A stretch of 64,000 bases of DNA, from assembly GCF_028657195.3 (NCBI RefSeq), contig NZ_JANCPR020000021.1, positions 94,356-158,355 on the forward strand, given 5' to 3'. The position numbers and the translations under genes are program-made. Every line of letters starts with the position of its first letter. Positions within the stretch are counted from its first letter, which is position 1. Below, in pieces: positions 15,145 to 23,320 of this stretch. The stretch is from Streptomyces iconiensis (GTDB lineage Bacteria; Actinomycetota; Actinomycetes; Streptomycetales; Streptomycetaceae). The notes below the pieces were generated by a model, which saw only the letters and a list, made by a program, of their open reading frames with translations, had not been told where the DNA came from and did no database searches.

Positions 15145-17364
15145 TTATGCCGTGGGCTTGGTTCGCCATAGGAGCCAGGTGAAGTACGGGGCGCCGAGGA
15201 CGGCGGTGACGAGGCCGACGGGGAGTTGGGCGGGTGCGGCCAGGGTGCGGCCGATGGTGTCGGCGACGGTTACCAGGAGGGCGCCGAGCAGGGCGGCGAC
15301 GGGGAGCACGCGTGCGTGGCGTTGGCCGACGAGGGCGCGGGCCGCGTGGGGGGCGACGAGGCCGACGAAGCCGACCACGCCGACCGCGGCGACAGCGGTC
15401 GCGGTGAGGAGGACGGCGATGCTCAGCAGGCCGAGCCGGGTCGCGCCGGGGCGGATGCCGAGCAGGCGGGGTGTGTCGGCGTCCAGGCCGATGAGGTCGA
15501 GGGTGCGGCGCAGCGTGACGAGTATGGGCAGGCACAGCAGGAGCGCCGCCGCGACCGGCAGCACCTCGGGGAACGTACGGCCGTAGGTGGAGCCGGAGAG
15601 CCACACCAGCGCCTTGGTCCCGTTGTGTGGGTCAGTGAGCACGATCAGCAGGCTGACCAGCGCGGACGTACCGGCCGATACACCGATGCCGACCAGTACC
15701 AGCCGGTTCTGCTCCAGGCCGCGGCGTGCGGCGAGTCCGAAGACGAGTACGGCCGTGAGCGCGGCGCCCGCGAGTGCGGAGCCGCTGACCAGCACGAAGC
15801 TTGCCAGGGGTACGAGGGTGAGGGTGAGGACGGCGCCGACGCCGGCGCCGCCGACGACTCCGAGGATGGCGGGCTCGGCCAGCGGGTTGCGGGAGACCGC
15901 CTGCACGACCGCTCCCGCTGTGGCCAGCGCGGCGCCTGCCAGCAGTGCGGCGGCGATCCTCGGCACGCGGGTGTCGAGTACGAACGCGACGGCCTGACCC
16001 ACGTCCCCCGTAAGCCAGTTGGTGACGTCGCCGAGCAGCAGCGGGGTGTCGCCGAGGAGGGTGGCGGTCACGACAGCGGCGACCAGGCCGGTGCTGGTCA
16101 GTACCAGGGTGAGGACGAAAGCGCGTCGGCCGCGCAGGCGCGCGAAGGCCGTCGTCGCGCCGGCGGCGCCCGCGTCGCGGGCGCGGTAGGCCAGCGCGAC
16201 GAGGACGACGGCACCGAAGAAGGTCGTGACGATCCCGGTCGGCACGGCGGCGCCTGCCTGGGCGCCGAACAGGGCGCGCAGCAGCACATCGGCGCCGAGC
16301 AGCACGAGCGCTCCGGCCAGCGCGGACGCGGGGACGAACGCGCGGTGGCGCGCGAGTCCGGGCGCCCACGCGGCCACGAGCCGCACGATGGCGGGCGCGC
16401 ACAGGCCGACGAAGCCGATCGGTCCTGCGATCGTGACGGCGACGGCCGCGAGCAGTACGGACAGCAGGACTGCGATGCCGCGGGTGAGGCGCGGGCTGAC
16501 GCCGACGACGGAGGCGCCGTCGTCGCCCAGCGCCAGGATGTCGAGCCGCCGGCCCAGCAGCAGGAGGCCGAGCAGCGCGGCGGCGACGACCGGCGCCAGC
16601 TGTTCGACGGCGCCCATACCGGTCTGTGCGATCGAACCGTTGCCCCAGGCGAAGAGGCCCGTCGTCTGCTGGGCGCGCAGGAGCAGCAGCATCCCGCTCA
16701 GCCCGCTGAGTGCCAGAGCGAGCGCGGAGCCGGCCAGCACGAGCCGGATCGGTCCCGTTCCCGCCCGCGAGAGGCCGAGCACGATGCCGGCGGCGAGCAG
16801 ACCGCCGGCGAACGCCGTGCCTCCGGCGGATAGTACGGGCAGGGAGATGCCGAAGGCGGCTACGGCGACGACAGCGAGGTAGGCGCCCGCGTTCACCGCG
16901 AGGGTGTCGGGGGAGGCCAGCACATTGCGCGACACCGATTGCAGCGCCGCGCCCGCCGCGCCCAGCGCACAGCCCACGAGCAGCCCTGCCGCGAGCCGGG
17001 GCAGCCGGGAGGCCACGAGTACGGGTGCGGCGTCGCCCGTTCCGCTCCGTCCCGACATCCAACTGGTCACCGCCTGCCAGAGGGCGTGCGGACCGATGCC
17101 CGCGGTGCCCTGGCTCACGTGTACGGCGGCGAGGAGGACGAGGGCGAGGAGCGCGGCCACGGCCAGGAGGGCCGTACGGGCGCCGTTGGTTGAGCCCGTT
17201 GAGCCCGTTGGCCCCGTTGGCCCCGTTGGGCTGGTTGGGCCGGTTGTGACGAGTGAGGCGTTTGTGGCGGGGGCGCCGGCCGGGGACGCTGCCTCGGCCG
17301 GGCGCGGTGCCTCGGCCGGTGTGGTCGCTGACGTGTGCCGGAACTTCATGGTTCGGATGTTCAC
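15145..17364 (-). CDS. Fused double FecCD-type permease of a siderophore ABC importer
   Basis: Predicted 739-aa inner-membrane protein of FhuB layout: two FecCD permease halves of about 330 residues in one chain, each with roughly ten hydrophobic helices. Each half carries a family signature near its end, GPIGFVGLCAPAIVR in the first and GFVGLVAPHAARAL in the second, plus LPRLAAGLLVGCALGAAGA and VPRIAAALLAGAALATAGA in their early parts. The N-terminal 65 residues are polar and low-complexity with Thr-Gly-Pro repeats. Last gene of the ATPase-lipoprotein-permease operon (16-bp gap to the lipoprotein gene), so it should be iron-repressed from the box at 19560. The start GTG 17364 is tentative; ATG 17349 is possible. 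Confidence 0.92.
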   Translation of the reverse strand: MNIRTMKFRHTSATTPAEAPRPAEAASPAGAPATNASLVTTGPTSPTGPTGPTGSTGSTNGARTALLAVAALLALVLLAAVHVSQGTAGIGPHALWQAVTSWMSGRSGTGDAAPVLVASRLPRLAAGLLVGCALGAAGAALQSVSRNVLASPDTLAVNAGAYLAVVAVAAFGISLPVLSAGGTAFAGGLLAAGIVLGLSRAGTGPIRLVLAGSALALALSGLSGMLLLLRAQQTTGLFAWGNGSIAQTGMGAVEQLAPVVAAALLGLLLLGRRLDILALGDDGASVVGVSPRLTRGIAVLLSVLLAAVAVTIAGPIGFVGLCAPAIVRLVAAWAPGLARHRAFVPASALAGALVLLGADVLLRALFGAQAGAAVPTGIVTTFFGAVVLVALAYRARDAGAAGATTAFARLRGRRAFVLTLVLTSTGLVAAVVTATLLGDTPLLLGDVTNWLTGDVGQAVAFVLDTRVPRIAAALLAGAALATAGAVVQAVSRNPLAEPAILGVVGGAGVGAVLTLTLVPLASFVLVSGSALAGAALTAVLVFGLAARRGLEQNRLVLVGIGVSAGTSALVSLLIVLTDPHNGTKALVWLSGSTYGRTFPEVLPVAAALLLCLPILVTLRRTLDLIGLDADTPRLLGIRPGATRLGLLSIAVLLTATAVAAVGVVGFVGLVAPHAARALVGQRHARVLPVAALLGALLVTVADTIGRTLAAPAQLPVGLVTAVLGAPYFTWLLWRTKPTA

Positions 17365-17380
17365 GGGTGGTGGCCCGGGC

Positions 17381-18355
17381 TCAGTTGGTCAGGGACTTCA
17401 CGAGCGCGTCGGCGTACTGCCGTGCCGACGCGGTGCCGCCGAACATCCAGATGCCGTCCGGCAGCCGGTGCACCCGGTCCTTCTTGACGAAGGGCAGGGA
17501 CTTCCACACGCCGTTGTCCTTGAGTCCTTCGGCGAACGGGTCCTTGCCGTCGGCGGAGTTGGTGATGTACGCGAAGTGCGCGTCACCGATCTTCGTCAGG
17601 CCCTCGACGTCCGTGGCCGCGAGGCCGTAGTTCTTGTCGCCCTTCATGGGCCAGGGGTTCTTCAGGCCCAGTTCGGTGTTGATGTCCGCGAACAGTGCGC
17701 CCTTGGCGTACGGACGTATCGAGACCTGGTTGCCCTGCTGGGAGCCGTCCGCGAACGCGACCTTTTCGCCGTCCAGTCCGGCGGCGGCGAGCTTCTTCCT
17801 TCCGGCGGCGAGCGAGGCGCGGAAGGAGGTCACCTCGGCCTTGGCCTTGTCCTCCTTGCCCGTTGCCTGGGCGAGGAGGCGCATGTTGTCGGTCATCTGG
17901 GAGATCTGCTTGCTCGCGTCGGCGGACTTGACGACGACAACCGGGGCGATCTTGGAGAGCTGGCGGATCGCGGAGTCGGGCAGGTCGGTCGTGGCGGCGA
18001 CGAGGTCCGGCTTCAGCCCGGCCACGGTTCCGACGCTGGGTTCACCGCGTGTGCCGATGTCCTTGACGTCGCCGGTGAGCTTGGCCGCGGTGTCGTAGGC
18101 CCGGTAGCCCTTGACGTCGGCGACACCGACGGGGGTGACGCCCAGGGTGAGCAGCGACTCGGTGACGTTCCACTCGGTGGTGACGATGCGCTTGGCAGGC
18201 CCGTCGAGCTTCACCTTCTTGCCGCGGGCGTCGGTGACGGTGAGGCCCGAAGCGGAGTCGCTGTCCTTCTTGGGCGCCTCTGTGGTGCCGCAGCCGACGA
18301 GTGTGGTCGCCGTGGCGGCGGCGATCAGGAGCCATGTCTTGTGCTTGGTGGCCAT
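17381..18355 (-). CDS. Siderophore-binding lipoprotein (FepB/FhuD type)
   Basis: Predicted 324 aa. An N-terminal lipoprotein signal ends in TTLVGC with Cys 22 as lipidation site. The mature protein has the periplasmic-binding (type III, helical backbone) pattern: VTDARGKKVKLDGPAKRIVTT, SLLTLGVTPVGVAD, LKPDLVAATTDLPD, and a C-terminal HRLPDGIWMFGGTASARQYAD. It captures a ferric siderophore outside the membrane and delivers it to the fused permease. It starts 8 bp after the ATPase stop and is in the same iron-box operon. Siderophore identity cannot be read from the sequence. Confidence 0.92.
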   Translation of the reverse strand: MATKHKTWLLIAAATATTLVGCGTTEAPKKDSDSASGLTVTDARGKKVKLDGPAKRIVTTEWNVTESLLTLGVTPVGVADVKGYRAYDTAAKLTGDVKDIGTRGEPSVGTVAGLKPDLVAATTDLPDSAIRQLSKIAPVVVVKSADASKQISQMTDNMRLLAQATGKEDKAKAEVTSFRASLAAGRKKLAAAGLDGEKVAFADGSQQGNQVSIRPYAKGALFADINTELGLKNPWPMKGDKNYGLAATDVEGLTKIGDAHFAYITNSADGKDPFAEGLKDNGVWKSLPFVKKDRVHRLPDGIWMFGGTASARQYADALVKSLTN

Positions 18356-18363
18356 CGGGGAGT

Positions 18364-19554
18364 TCAGGGCCTTTCGGTGTGCTGGTGGCGAAGGTGGTGC
18401 CGGCCCACCGCGCGGGTGCGGGGGCTGCCGGGGGAGGTGTCGTGGTCGACCTCGATACGGATGCCGTACGTCTCCGACAGCAGTGCGGGGTCGTACACCT
18501 CGGCCGGAGTGCCGGTGGCGGCGACGCGTCCTGCCGAGAGCAGGACGATCTGGTCGGCCACCGAGGCGGCCTGGTCCAGGTCGTGCAGTACGACTCCTAC
18601 GGTCACGCCGTGGGCGTCGGCGAGGTCGCGGACCAGGTCGAGGATCTCGACCTGGTACCGCAGGTCGAGGTAGGTGGTCGGCTCGTCGAGCAGCAGTACG
18701 TCGGTGTCCTGCGCGAGGCAGCAGGCGAGCCAGACGCGCTGCAACTGGCCGCCGGAGAGGGTCTCGACACCCCGGTCCGCGAACGAGGCGGCATCGGTGA
18801 CGGCCAGAGCGTGCTCGACCAGCCGTGTGCCGTCGGGGTCGGCGCCGGCGCCCCGGAACCGCTGCCGGTACGGGTGCCGGCCGAAGCCGACCACCTCGCG
18901 AACGCTGAGCCCGGACGGCGCCGCGCGGCTCTGCGCGAGCAGCGTGATCCGGCGGGCGAAGTCGGTACGGGAGAGCGCGAGTGCGTCGACCGGATCGGGT
19001 GGCGCGAGCGGAACGGCCGGGGCAGCCGGGGCAGTCAGGGCGGCCGGGTCGAGCGCGTCGAGTGCCTCTGCCCGGTCGGTGGCCGGGGTGACCCCGGTGG
19101 CTGCGGCGCCCGCAGCGACCTTGGCGGTCCCGACGGTCCCGGCGGTCCCGACGCCCCCGGTGCCTTTCGCGCTTTCGGTGTCCTCGGCGCTCTCGGCGAC
19201 CCCGGCGCCCGCAACCGCTCTGGTGTCCTGGGCGGGTACGGTCACGCTGCCTGTGCGGGGTTTGTGCAGCCTGGCCAGGGCGCGCAACAGGGTCGATTTC
19301 CCGCTGCCGTTCGGCCCGATCAACGCGGTCACGCGGCCACGTGGCAGGCGCAGATCGGCCTGGTGCACGACGTCGGTACCGTCGTAGGCGACCGTGATGC
19401 CCGTCGCGTCGAGGCCGTATCCGGCAGGACCGTATCCGGGCGAGGTTGATCCGGCAGGACTGGCTCCGGCGGCGCCGGCTCCGGCAGGGCCGTATCCGGC
19501 AGGGGTGGGTCCGCGCGGGGGGAGCGCGTCCCGGCGGGGTGCCTTGGTGTTCAC
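18364..19554 (-). CDS. Siderophore ABC importer ATPase (FepC/FhuC type) with a low-complexity insertion
   Basis: Predicted 396 aa, about 120-130 longer than the usual 260-280. Walker A is GPNGSGKST (80-88), Q-loop Q208, signature LSGGQ, Walker B DVLLLDEPTTYLDL and switch H in VLHDLDQ. Residues 1-47 are Pro/Gly/Ala-rich with repeated PAGYGPAG. Residues about 111-192 form an Ala/Gly/Thr/Pro-rich insertion between Walker A and the Q-loop, at the place of the short beta region in relatives. The first gene of the operon, it starts with GTG only 5 bp after the iron box and without a ribosome-binding site, which fits a leaderless transcript. The insertion is unusual but in frame, and the core motifs are intact. 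Confidence 0.9.
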   Translation of the reverse strand: MNTKAPRRDALPPRGPTPAGYGPAGAGAAGASPAGSTSPGYGPAGYGLDATGITVAYDGTDVVHQADLRLPRGRVTALIGPNGSGKSTLLRALARLHKPRTGSVTVPAQDTRAVAGAGVAESAEDTESAKGTGGVGTAGTVGTAKVAAGAAATGVTPATDRAEALDALDPAALTAPAAPAVPLAPPDPVDALALSRTDFARRITLLAQSRAAPSGLSVREVVGFGRHPYRQRFRGAGADPDGTRLVEHALAVTDAASFADRGVETLSGGQLQRVWLACCLAQDTDVLLLDEPTTYLDLRYQVEILDLVRDLADAHGVTVGVVLHDLDQAASVADQIVLLSAGRVAATGTPAEVYDPALLSETYGIRIEVDHDTSPGSPRTRAVGRHHLRHQHTERP

Positions 19555-19559
19555 GTCGC

Positions 19560-19578
19560 TTAGGTTAGCCTAACCTAA
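19560..19578 (-). promoter_or_regulatory. Iron box (DmdR1/IdeR operator) of the siderophore importer operon
   Basis: TTAGGTTAGCCTAACCTAA is a perfect 9-1-9 palindrome matching the actinobacterial iron-box consensus bound by DmdR1/IdeR with Fe2+. On the minus strand TAACCT within it lies 8-13 nt before the GTG start at 19554, as expected for the -10 element of a leaderless promoter. Repressor binding would cover the promoter and the start site. Confidence 0.9.
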
Positions 19579-19682
19579 AACGATCTTGAGGTGACGGGGG
19601 CCGTGCGCGGCTCGCCGGGCCCGCTCCGGGCCCGGCCCCCGTTTTCGCCCGGTCTGCCAACTCCGTTGCGGCGACGGGCGGT

Positions 19683-20438
19683 TCAGCGAGAGGTAGAGGA
19701 GGACGCGGCGGCGGACGCGGTGGCGGAGTCCGCTGTGACCGAGGCCATGCGGGCCCGGTCGTCGACCAGGGCCTGGAAGGCCGGCAGGTCGCCGATGACT
19801 TCCTCGGCGCGGTCCTGCTGCTGGTGCAGGGCGTAGTAGCGGGCCCCGATGGCATCGGGGTCGGACTCGCCCTTGCCGGGGGCGATACCGGTGGCGATGG
19901 TCACCGTGCCGACGTATATCCCTTCCGGCCGGAGTTCGGTGTGCAGGGCGTGCGCCCAGTTCCGCAGGCCGGCCATGGCCATGCCGACGTTGGCCAGGAA
20001 GGGTGCGGGGACCGTCGAGGAGACTCTCGTGGTCAGCAGCAGGGTGCCGTTGCCCCGGGCGCGCATCTCCGGCAGCACATGCTGTACGGCGGCCACGGCG
20101 CCCAGTGTGTGCAGTGCGAACTGGGCGGTGGCCGAGGCGACCGTGGTCCGAGCTGCGTGGGTGATCGGTCCTGTCGGGCTGGGGCTGAACTCCAGGACGT
20201 CGATCGGCCCCAGCGCGCTCTTCGCCGCGGTGAGAGCGGCGGCGAGGGCTTCGGGGTCGCGGATGTCGGCGGGGAAGGCGGCGGCGGTGATGCCCGGCCC
20301 GGCCAACTCGTCGACCAGGGCATCCAGCTTCGCCTTCGTGCGCGCGATCAGTCCGACCCTGAAGCCATGGCGGCCGAACGTATGGGCCACCCCCATTCCC
20401 AGCCCGGGGCCCGCGCCGACCACAACCAGTGTCTTTGC
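19683..20438 (-). CDS. SDR-family oxidoreductase
   Basis: Predicted 251 aa from GTG 20438 (GGAGAG upstream). The nucleotide-binding turn is GAGPGLGMGVA (Gly-rich, classical TGxxxGxG position with GAGPGLG). A basic residue follows strand 2 (IARTKAKL), and DIRDPEAL is typical of NADP(H)-using members. The usual catalytic Tyr-x-x-x-Lys is not visible: after LLTTRVSSTVPAPF the segment reads FLANVGMAMAGLRNWAHAL. It may therefore be a divergent or inactive SDR. The C-terminus is Ala/Ser-rich. It is divergent from the HxlR regulator, which probably controls it. Substrate unknown. Confidence 0.8.
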   Translation of the reverse strand, partial: AKTLVVVGAGPGLGMGVAHTFGRHGFRVGLIARTKAKLDALVDELAGPGITAAAFPADIRDPEALAAALTAAKSALGPIDVLEFSPSPTGPITHAARTTVASATAQFALHTLGAVAAVQHVLPEMRARGNGTLLLTTRVSSTVPAPFLANVGMAMAGLRNWAHALHTELRPEGIYVGTVTIATGIAPGKGESDPDAIGARYYALHQQQDRAEEVIGDLPAFQALVDDRARMASVTADSATASAAASSSTSR

Positions 20439-20687
20439 CACCGAAGTTTCTCTCCGACCGGAAACCCGGCGCAACTCGCGTGCGGGGCCCGATACTTACT
20501 TCTTGTTCGTAGGTGCATGCTTCGTCACTACGATGAGTTGGACAAGACGGCACATTGCTGTCGGTCACGTACACGGAGGTAACCGCTGTCTCCCATCCCG
20601 GACGACCCGCCGGCAGCCGGCATCGGTGAGGGTGAAGGCGAGGCGGAGAGCGCGGGCGAGGGCGGGGGTGGCGAGTCCGAAGAGGAC

Positions 20688-21041
20688 GTGTGCCGGCAAG
20701 TGCTGGGGGTCCTCGGCGTGGTCGGTGACAAGTGGAGCATCCTGGTCGTCGGACAGCTCCGTGACCGCACTCTGCGCTTCGGCGAGCTGCACCGCGCCGT
20801 CACCGGTATCTCGCAGCGGATGCTCACCCTCACGCTGCGGCAGCTCGAACGCGACGGTCTGCTGACCCGCACCGTCTACGCCAGCGTTCCGCCGCGCGTG
20901 GAGTACACCCTGACCGAACTCGGCTCGACGCTGCTGGACGCCGCCACCGCCCTGGGTGAATGGGCCGCGGCGCACCGCGAGGAAATCGGTGACAACCGGC
21001 GCCGCTACTCCGACGCTCATCCACCGCGGTCACGGTCCTGA
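20688..21041 (+). CDS. HxlR-family transcriptional regulator
   Basis: Predicted 117 aa from GTG 20688. It shows the family winged-helix pattern: CRQVLGVLGVVGDKWSILVV, RFGELHRAVTGISQRMLTLTL, RQLERDGLLTRTVYASVPPRVEYTLTELG. The Cys near the N-terminus (second residue here) is the position used for redox or electrophile sensing in some relatives. An alternative start is CTG 20586, which has GGAGGT 5 nt upstream and would add a 34-residue acidic, Gly-rich segment in frame. It is divergent from the SDR gene at 19683; the AT-rich intergenic stretch around 20490-20530 (TACTTACTTCTTGTTCGTAG) probably holds its operator. Confidence 0.85.
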   Translation: MCRQVLGVLGVVGDKWSILVVGQLRDRTLRFGELHRAVTGISQRMLTLTLRQLERDGLLTRTVYASVPPRVEYTLTELGSTLLDAATALGEWAAAHREEIGDNRRRYSDAHPPRSRS

Positions 21042-21225
21042 CCGACCGCATGGGGGTCAGCGCCGGGGAGCGGTGAACGGAGAGCGGGGAGGGGCAGCGA
21101 GAGGGGGATTTGTCGGGTGTGCTCGGGTATCCGAGTTCCAGTTGTGGCGTGTTTGCAAAGGTTGGGCGTCGATCGGCGCACGTTCTGCCACCCCCGTGGA
21201 GCTTTCCTTACGGGTACTTGATGAG

Positions 21226-22056
21226 ATGTATTTCGTGACAGGCTCATCGATACCCACCGTGACAGGACCCGTCGAGTCGTACGTGGCGATCGGCGACAGT
21301 TTCACCGAGGGCGTTGGGGACCCCGGTCCCGACGGTACGTTCGTCGGCTGGGCCGACCGCCTGGCCGGGATGCTTGCCGCGCAGGCGCCGCCCGGTTTCC
21401 GCTACGCCAACCTCGCCGTGCGGGGCCGGCTGCTCGGCCCGATCGTCGCCGAACAGGTGCCGCGCGCCACGGCGCTCGCGCCGGACCTCGTCACCTTCTG
21501 TGCGGGCGGGAACGACATCCTGCGGCCGGGGTCCGACCCGGACGCGCTGGCGGAGCAGTACGAGAAGGCGCTGGTCCAGCTCCTCACCCGCGTCGGCACC
21601 GTGGTCGTGTGCACCGGCTTCGACACCCGCGGCGTGCCTGTGCTGCGTCATCTGCGCGGCAAGATCGCGACGTACAACACACATCTGTGGGCACTCGCGG
21701 ACCGGCATCACTGCCCTGTGCTCGATCTGTGGTCGCTCAGGTCGGTGCAGGAGCGCGATGCCTGGAGCGAGGACCGTCTCCACCTCTCCGCGCTCGGGCA
21801 CGAACGGGTGGCACGCCGCTGTGCGGAGGCGCTCGGCGTCGAGGCCGCAGCCCCGTCGTCGCCCGTTCCGCCGCCCGCCGCGCTGACGGCGGCGCCCTCG
21901 CTGCCTGCTGCCGGGCCCAGGTCACCGGCGGCGGCGCGGCGCGACGACCTCCACTGGGCGCGCCACCATCTCCTGCCGTGGATCGGCCGCCGGCTGCGGG
22001 GCCAGTCCTCCGGCGACCATGTCGAAGCCAAGCGGCCCGAACTCCTGCCGCTGTAG
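21226..22056 (+). CDS. SGNH/GDSL hydrolase
   Basis: Predicted 276-aa esterase-like enzyme. Block I is AIGDSFTEG with the nucleophile Ser. The Gly block is YANLAVRGRLL, the Asn block is FCAGGNDIL, and the terminal Asp-x-x-His is EDRLHLSALGHE. All four catalytic elements of the SGNH superfamily are present. There is no signal peptide, so it acts in the cytoplasm unless the start is further upstream. The C-terminal 80 residues are Ala/Pro-rich and end with WARHHLLPWIGRRLRGQSSGDH, as in many Streptomyces members. The start is ambiguous among ATG 21226 and GTG 21235. The 3' end lies in a tandem repeat. Confidence 0.88.
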   Translation: MYFVTGSSIPTVTGPVESYVAIGDSFTEGVGDPGPDGTFVGWADRLAGMLAAQAPPGFRYANLAVRGRLLGPIVAEQVPRATALAPDLVTFCAGGNDILRPGSDPDALAEQYEKALVQLLTRVGTVVVCTGFDTRGVPVLRHLRGKIATYNTHLWALADRHHCPVLDLWSLRSVQERDAWSEDRLHLSALGHERVARRCAEALGVEAAAPSSPVPPPAALTAAPSLPAAGPRSPAAARRDDLHWARHHLLPWIGRRLRGQSSGDHVEAKRPELLPL

Positions 22057-22160
22057 GCCCCAAGTCCTGCCGCTGTAAGCCCGGGCTCCTGCCCCTGTAG
22101 GTCCGGGCTCCTGCCCCCCCCCGTAAGCCCGGGCCCCTGCCGCTGTAGGTCCGGACGCCG
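22042..22160. repeat. Tandem repeats, about 22-26 bp units
   Basis: Around five imperfect copies of a unit like TCCTGCCGCTGTAGGCCCGGG cover the end of the SGNH hydrolase gene and the intergenic space. The first unit supplies the stop codon of the gene. Unit variants differ at GCCGC/GCCCC and TAGG/TAAG. It looks like a slippage-prone minisatellite. Confidence 0.75.
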
Positions 22161-22217
22161 TCCGCCGCCTCGGCACCCGCTCCCAGGTGGCGCGGGGATG
22201 TGCGCCAGCATGGGTGT

Positions 22218-23195
22218 ATGGCATCGCAAGGCAGTACCGAGGCACTGGTCACCGAACGGTTGGGCGAGAACGTCTTCGCGTTCGTTCAAGGGGAAGGCGG
22301 TTGGGGGTACGCGAACGCCGGGCTGGTCGCCGACGGTGGTGAAGCCCTGCTGGTGGACACGTTCTTCACGTTGGCACAGACACGGACGCTGTGTGCCGCG
22401 GTCGAGGAGGCCGTACCGGGCGCGCGGGTCGGCACGGTCGTCAACACGCATCTGAACGGGGACCACTGCTGGGGCAACCAGCTCTTTCCCGGGGCCAGGT
22501 TCCTCACGTCGGCGGCGAACGTGGCCGGTGTGGACAAGGAGGTCTCGCCGGCCCTCCTGCGGCAGCTCCAGGAGCAGCCGCCGCCGGGCGAGGTCGGGCG
22601 GTATCTCGTCGAGCACTTCGGTGCCTTCGACTTCGGCGGCGTGGCGGAGACCCGCGCCTGGACCACGTTCTCCGGTCGGCTGACCGTGCAACTGGGCGGC
22701 ACCGAGGTGGAGTTGCTGGAGGTGGGGCCCGCGCACACCGAGGGCGACGTGGCCGTGCATGTGCCCGGCGCCGGTGTGGTCTTCTGCGGTGACCTCTTCT
22801 TCCACCGGGGCCATCCGGTCGTCTGGAGCGGGCCCCTGACGAACTGGGCGGCGGCGTGCGACCGGCTGCTGGCGACCGGCGCCGAGACCTTCGTACCCGG
22901 CCACGGCCCGCTCGCCGACCGGGGCGACCTCGCCGGTTTCCGCGACTACCTGCACCACGTACAGGCCCACGCCTCGCGCGCCGCGACCGCGGGGGTCCCC
23001 CTCCTCGACGCGGTGCGCGCCATGCCCCTCCACGGTTACGAGGAGTGGACCCACCCCGAGCGGCTGCTGACAGCCGCCGCCTCGGTCTACCGCGAACTCG
23101 GCGCTCCCGCACCGGAGTCGACGCTGGAACTGCTCGGCCTGGCCGCGTGCCTCACGGAGCCGCGTGCCTCGGGAGCCGCGTACCCCGCGGAGTGA
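22218..23195 (+). CDS. MBL-fold metallo-hydrolase
   Basis: Predicted 325 aa from ATG 22218. The metal-binding motif is THLNGDHCWGN (HxxGDH in place of HxHxDH, so the first His pair is reduced). A second-metal-region His is in GPAHTEGDVAVHVPGAG, the bridging Asp is in VFCGDLFFH, and the last His is in VPGHGPLAD. This arrangement is typical of SoxH/glyoxalase-II-like members. There is no signal peptide. It stands alone after the repeat array, convergent with terD, with a strong hairpin between. Substrate not predictable. Confidence 0.85.
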   Translation: MASQGSTEALVTERLGENVFAFVQGEGGWGYANAGLVADGGEALLVDTFFTLAQTRTLCAAVEEAVPGARVGTVVNTHLNGDHCWGNQLFPGARFLTSAANVAGVDKEVSPALLRQLQEQPPPGEVGRYLVEHFGAFDFGGVAETRAWTTFSGRLTVQLGGTEVELLEVGPAHTEGDVAVHVPGAGVVFCGDLFFHRGHPVVWSGPLTNWAAACDRLLATGAETFVPGHGPLADRGDLAGFRDYLHHVQAHASRAATAGVPLLDAVRAMPLHGYEEWTHPERLLTAAASVYRELGAPAPESTLELLGLAACLTEPRASGAAYPAE

Positions 23196-23229
23196 GGTGC
23201 CGCCTCCCGGGGAGCCCCGGGCATGACCG

Positions 23230-23259
23230 GGGCCCCGCGCTTCGATGTGCGCGGGGCCC
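23230..23259. terminator. Hairpin terminator between convergent genes
   Basis: An 11-bp perfect stem GGGCCCCGCGC/GCGCGGGGCCC with an 8-nt loop sits between the convergent MBL hydrolase and terD genes. There is no T-run, as is common in Streptomyces; it probably works in both directions. Confidence 0.7.
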
Positions 23260-23320
23260 GGGCCGGGGTGGTGCGGGCCGGTCCGTGTGCTGCGGCTGAC
23301 CGGCCGGTGTGGGAAGGCGC

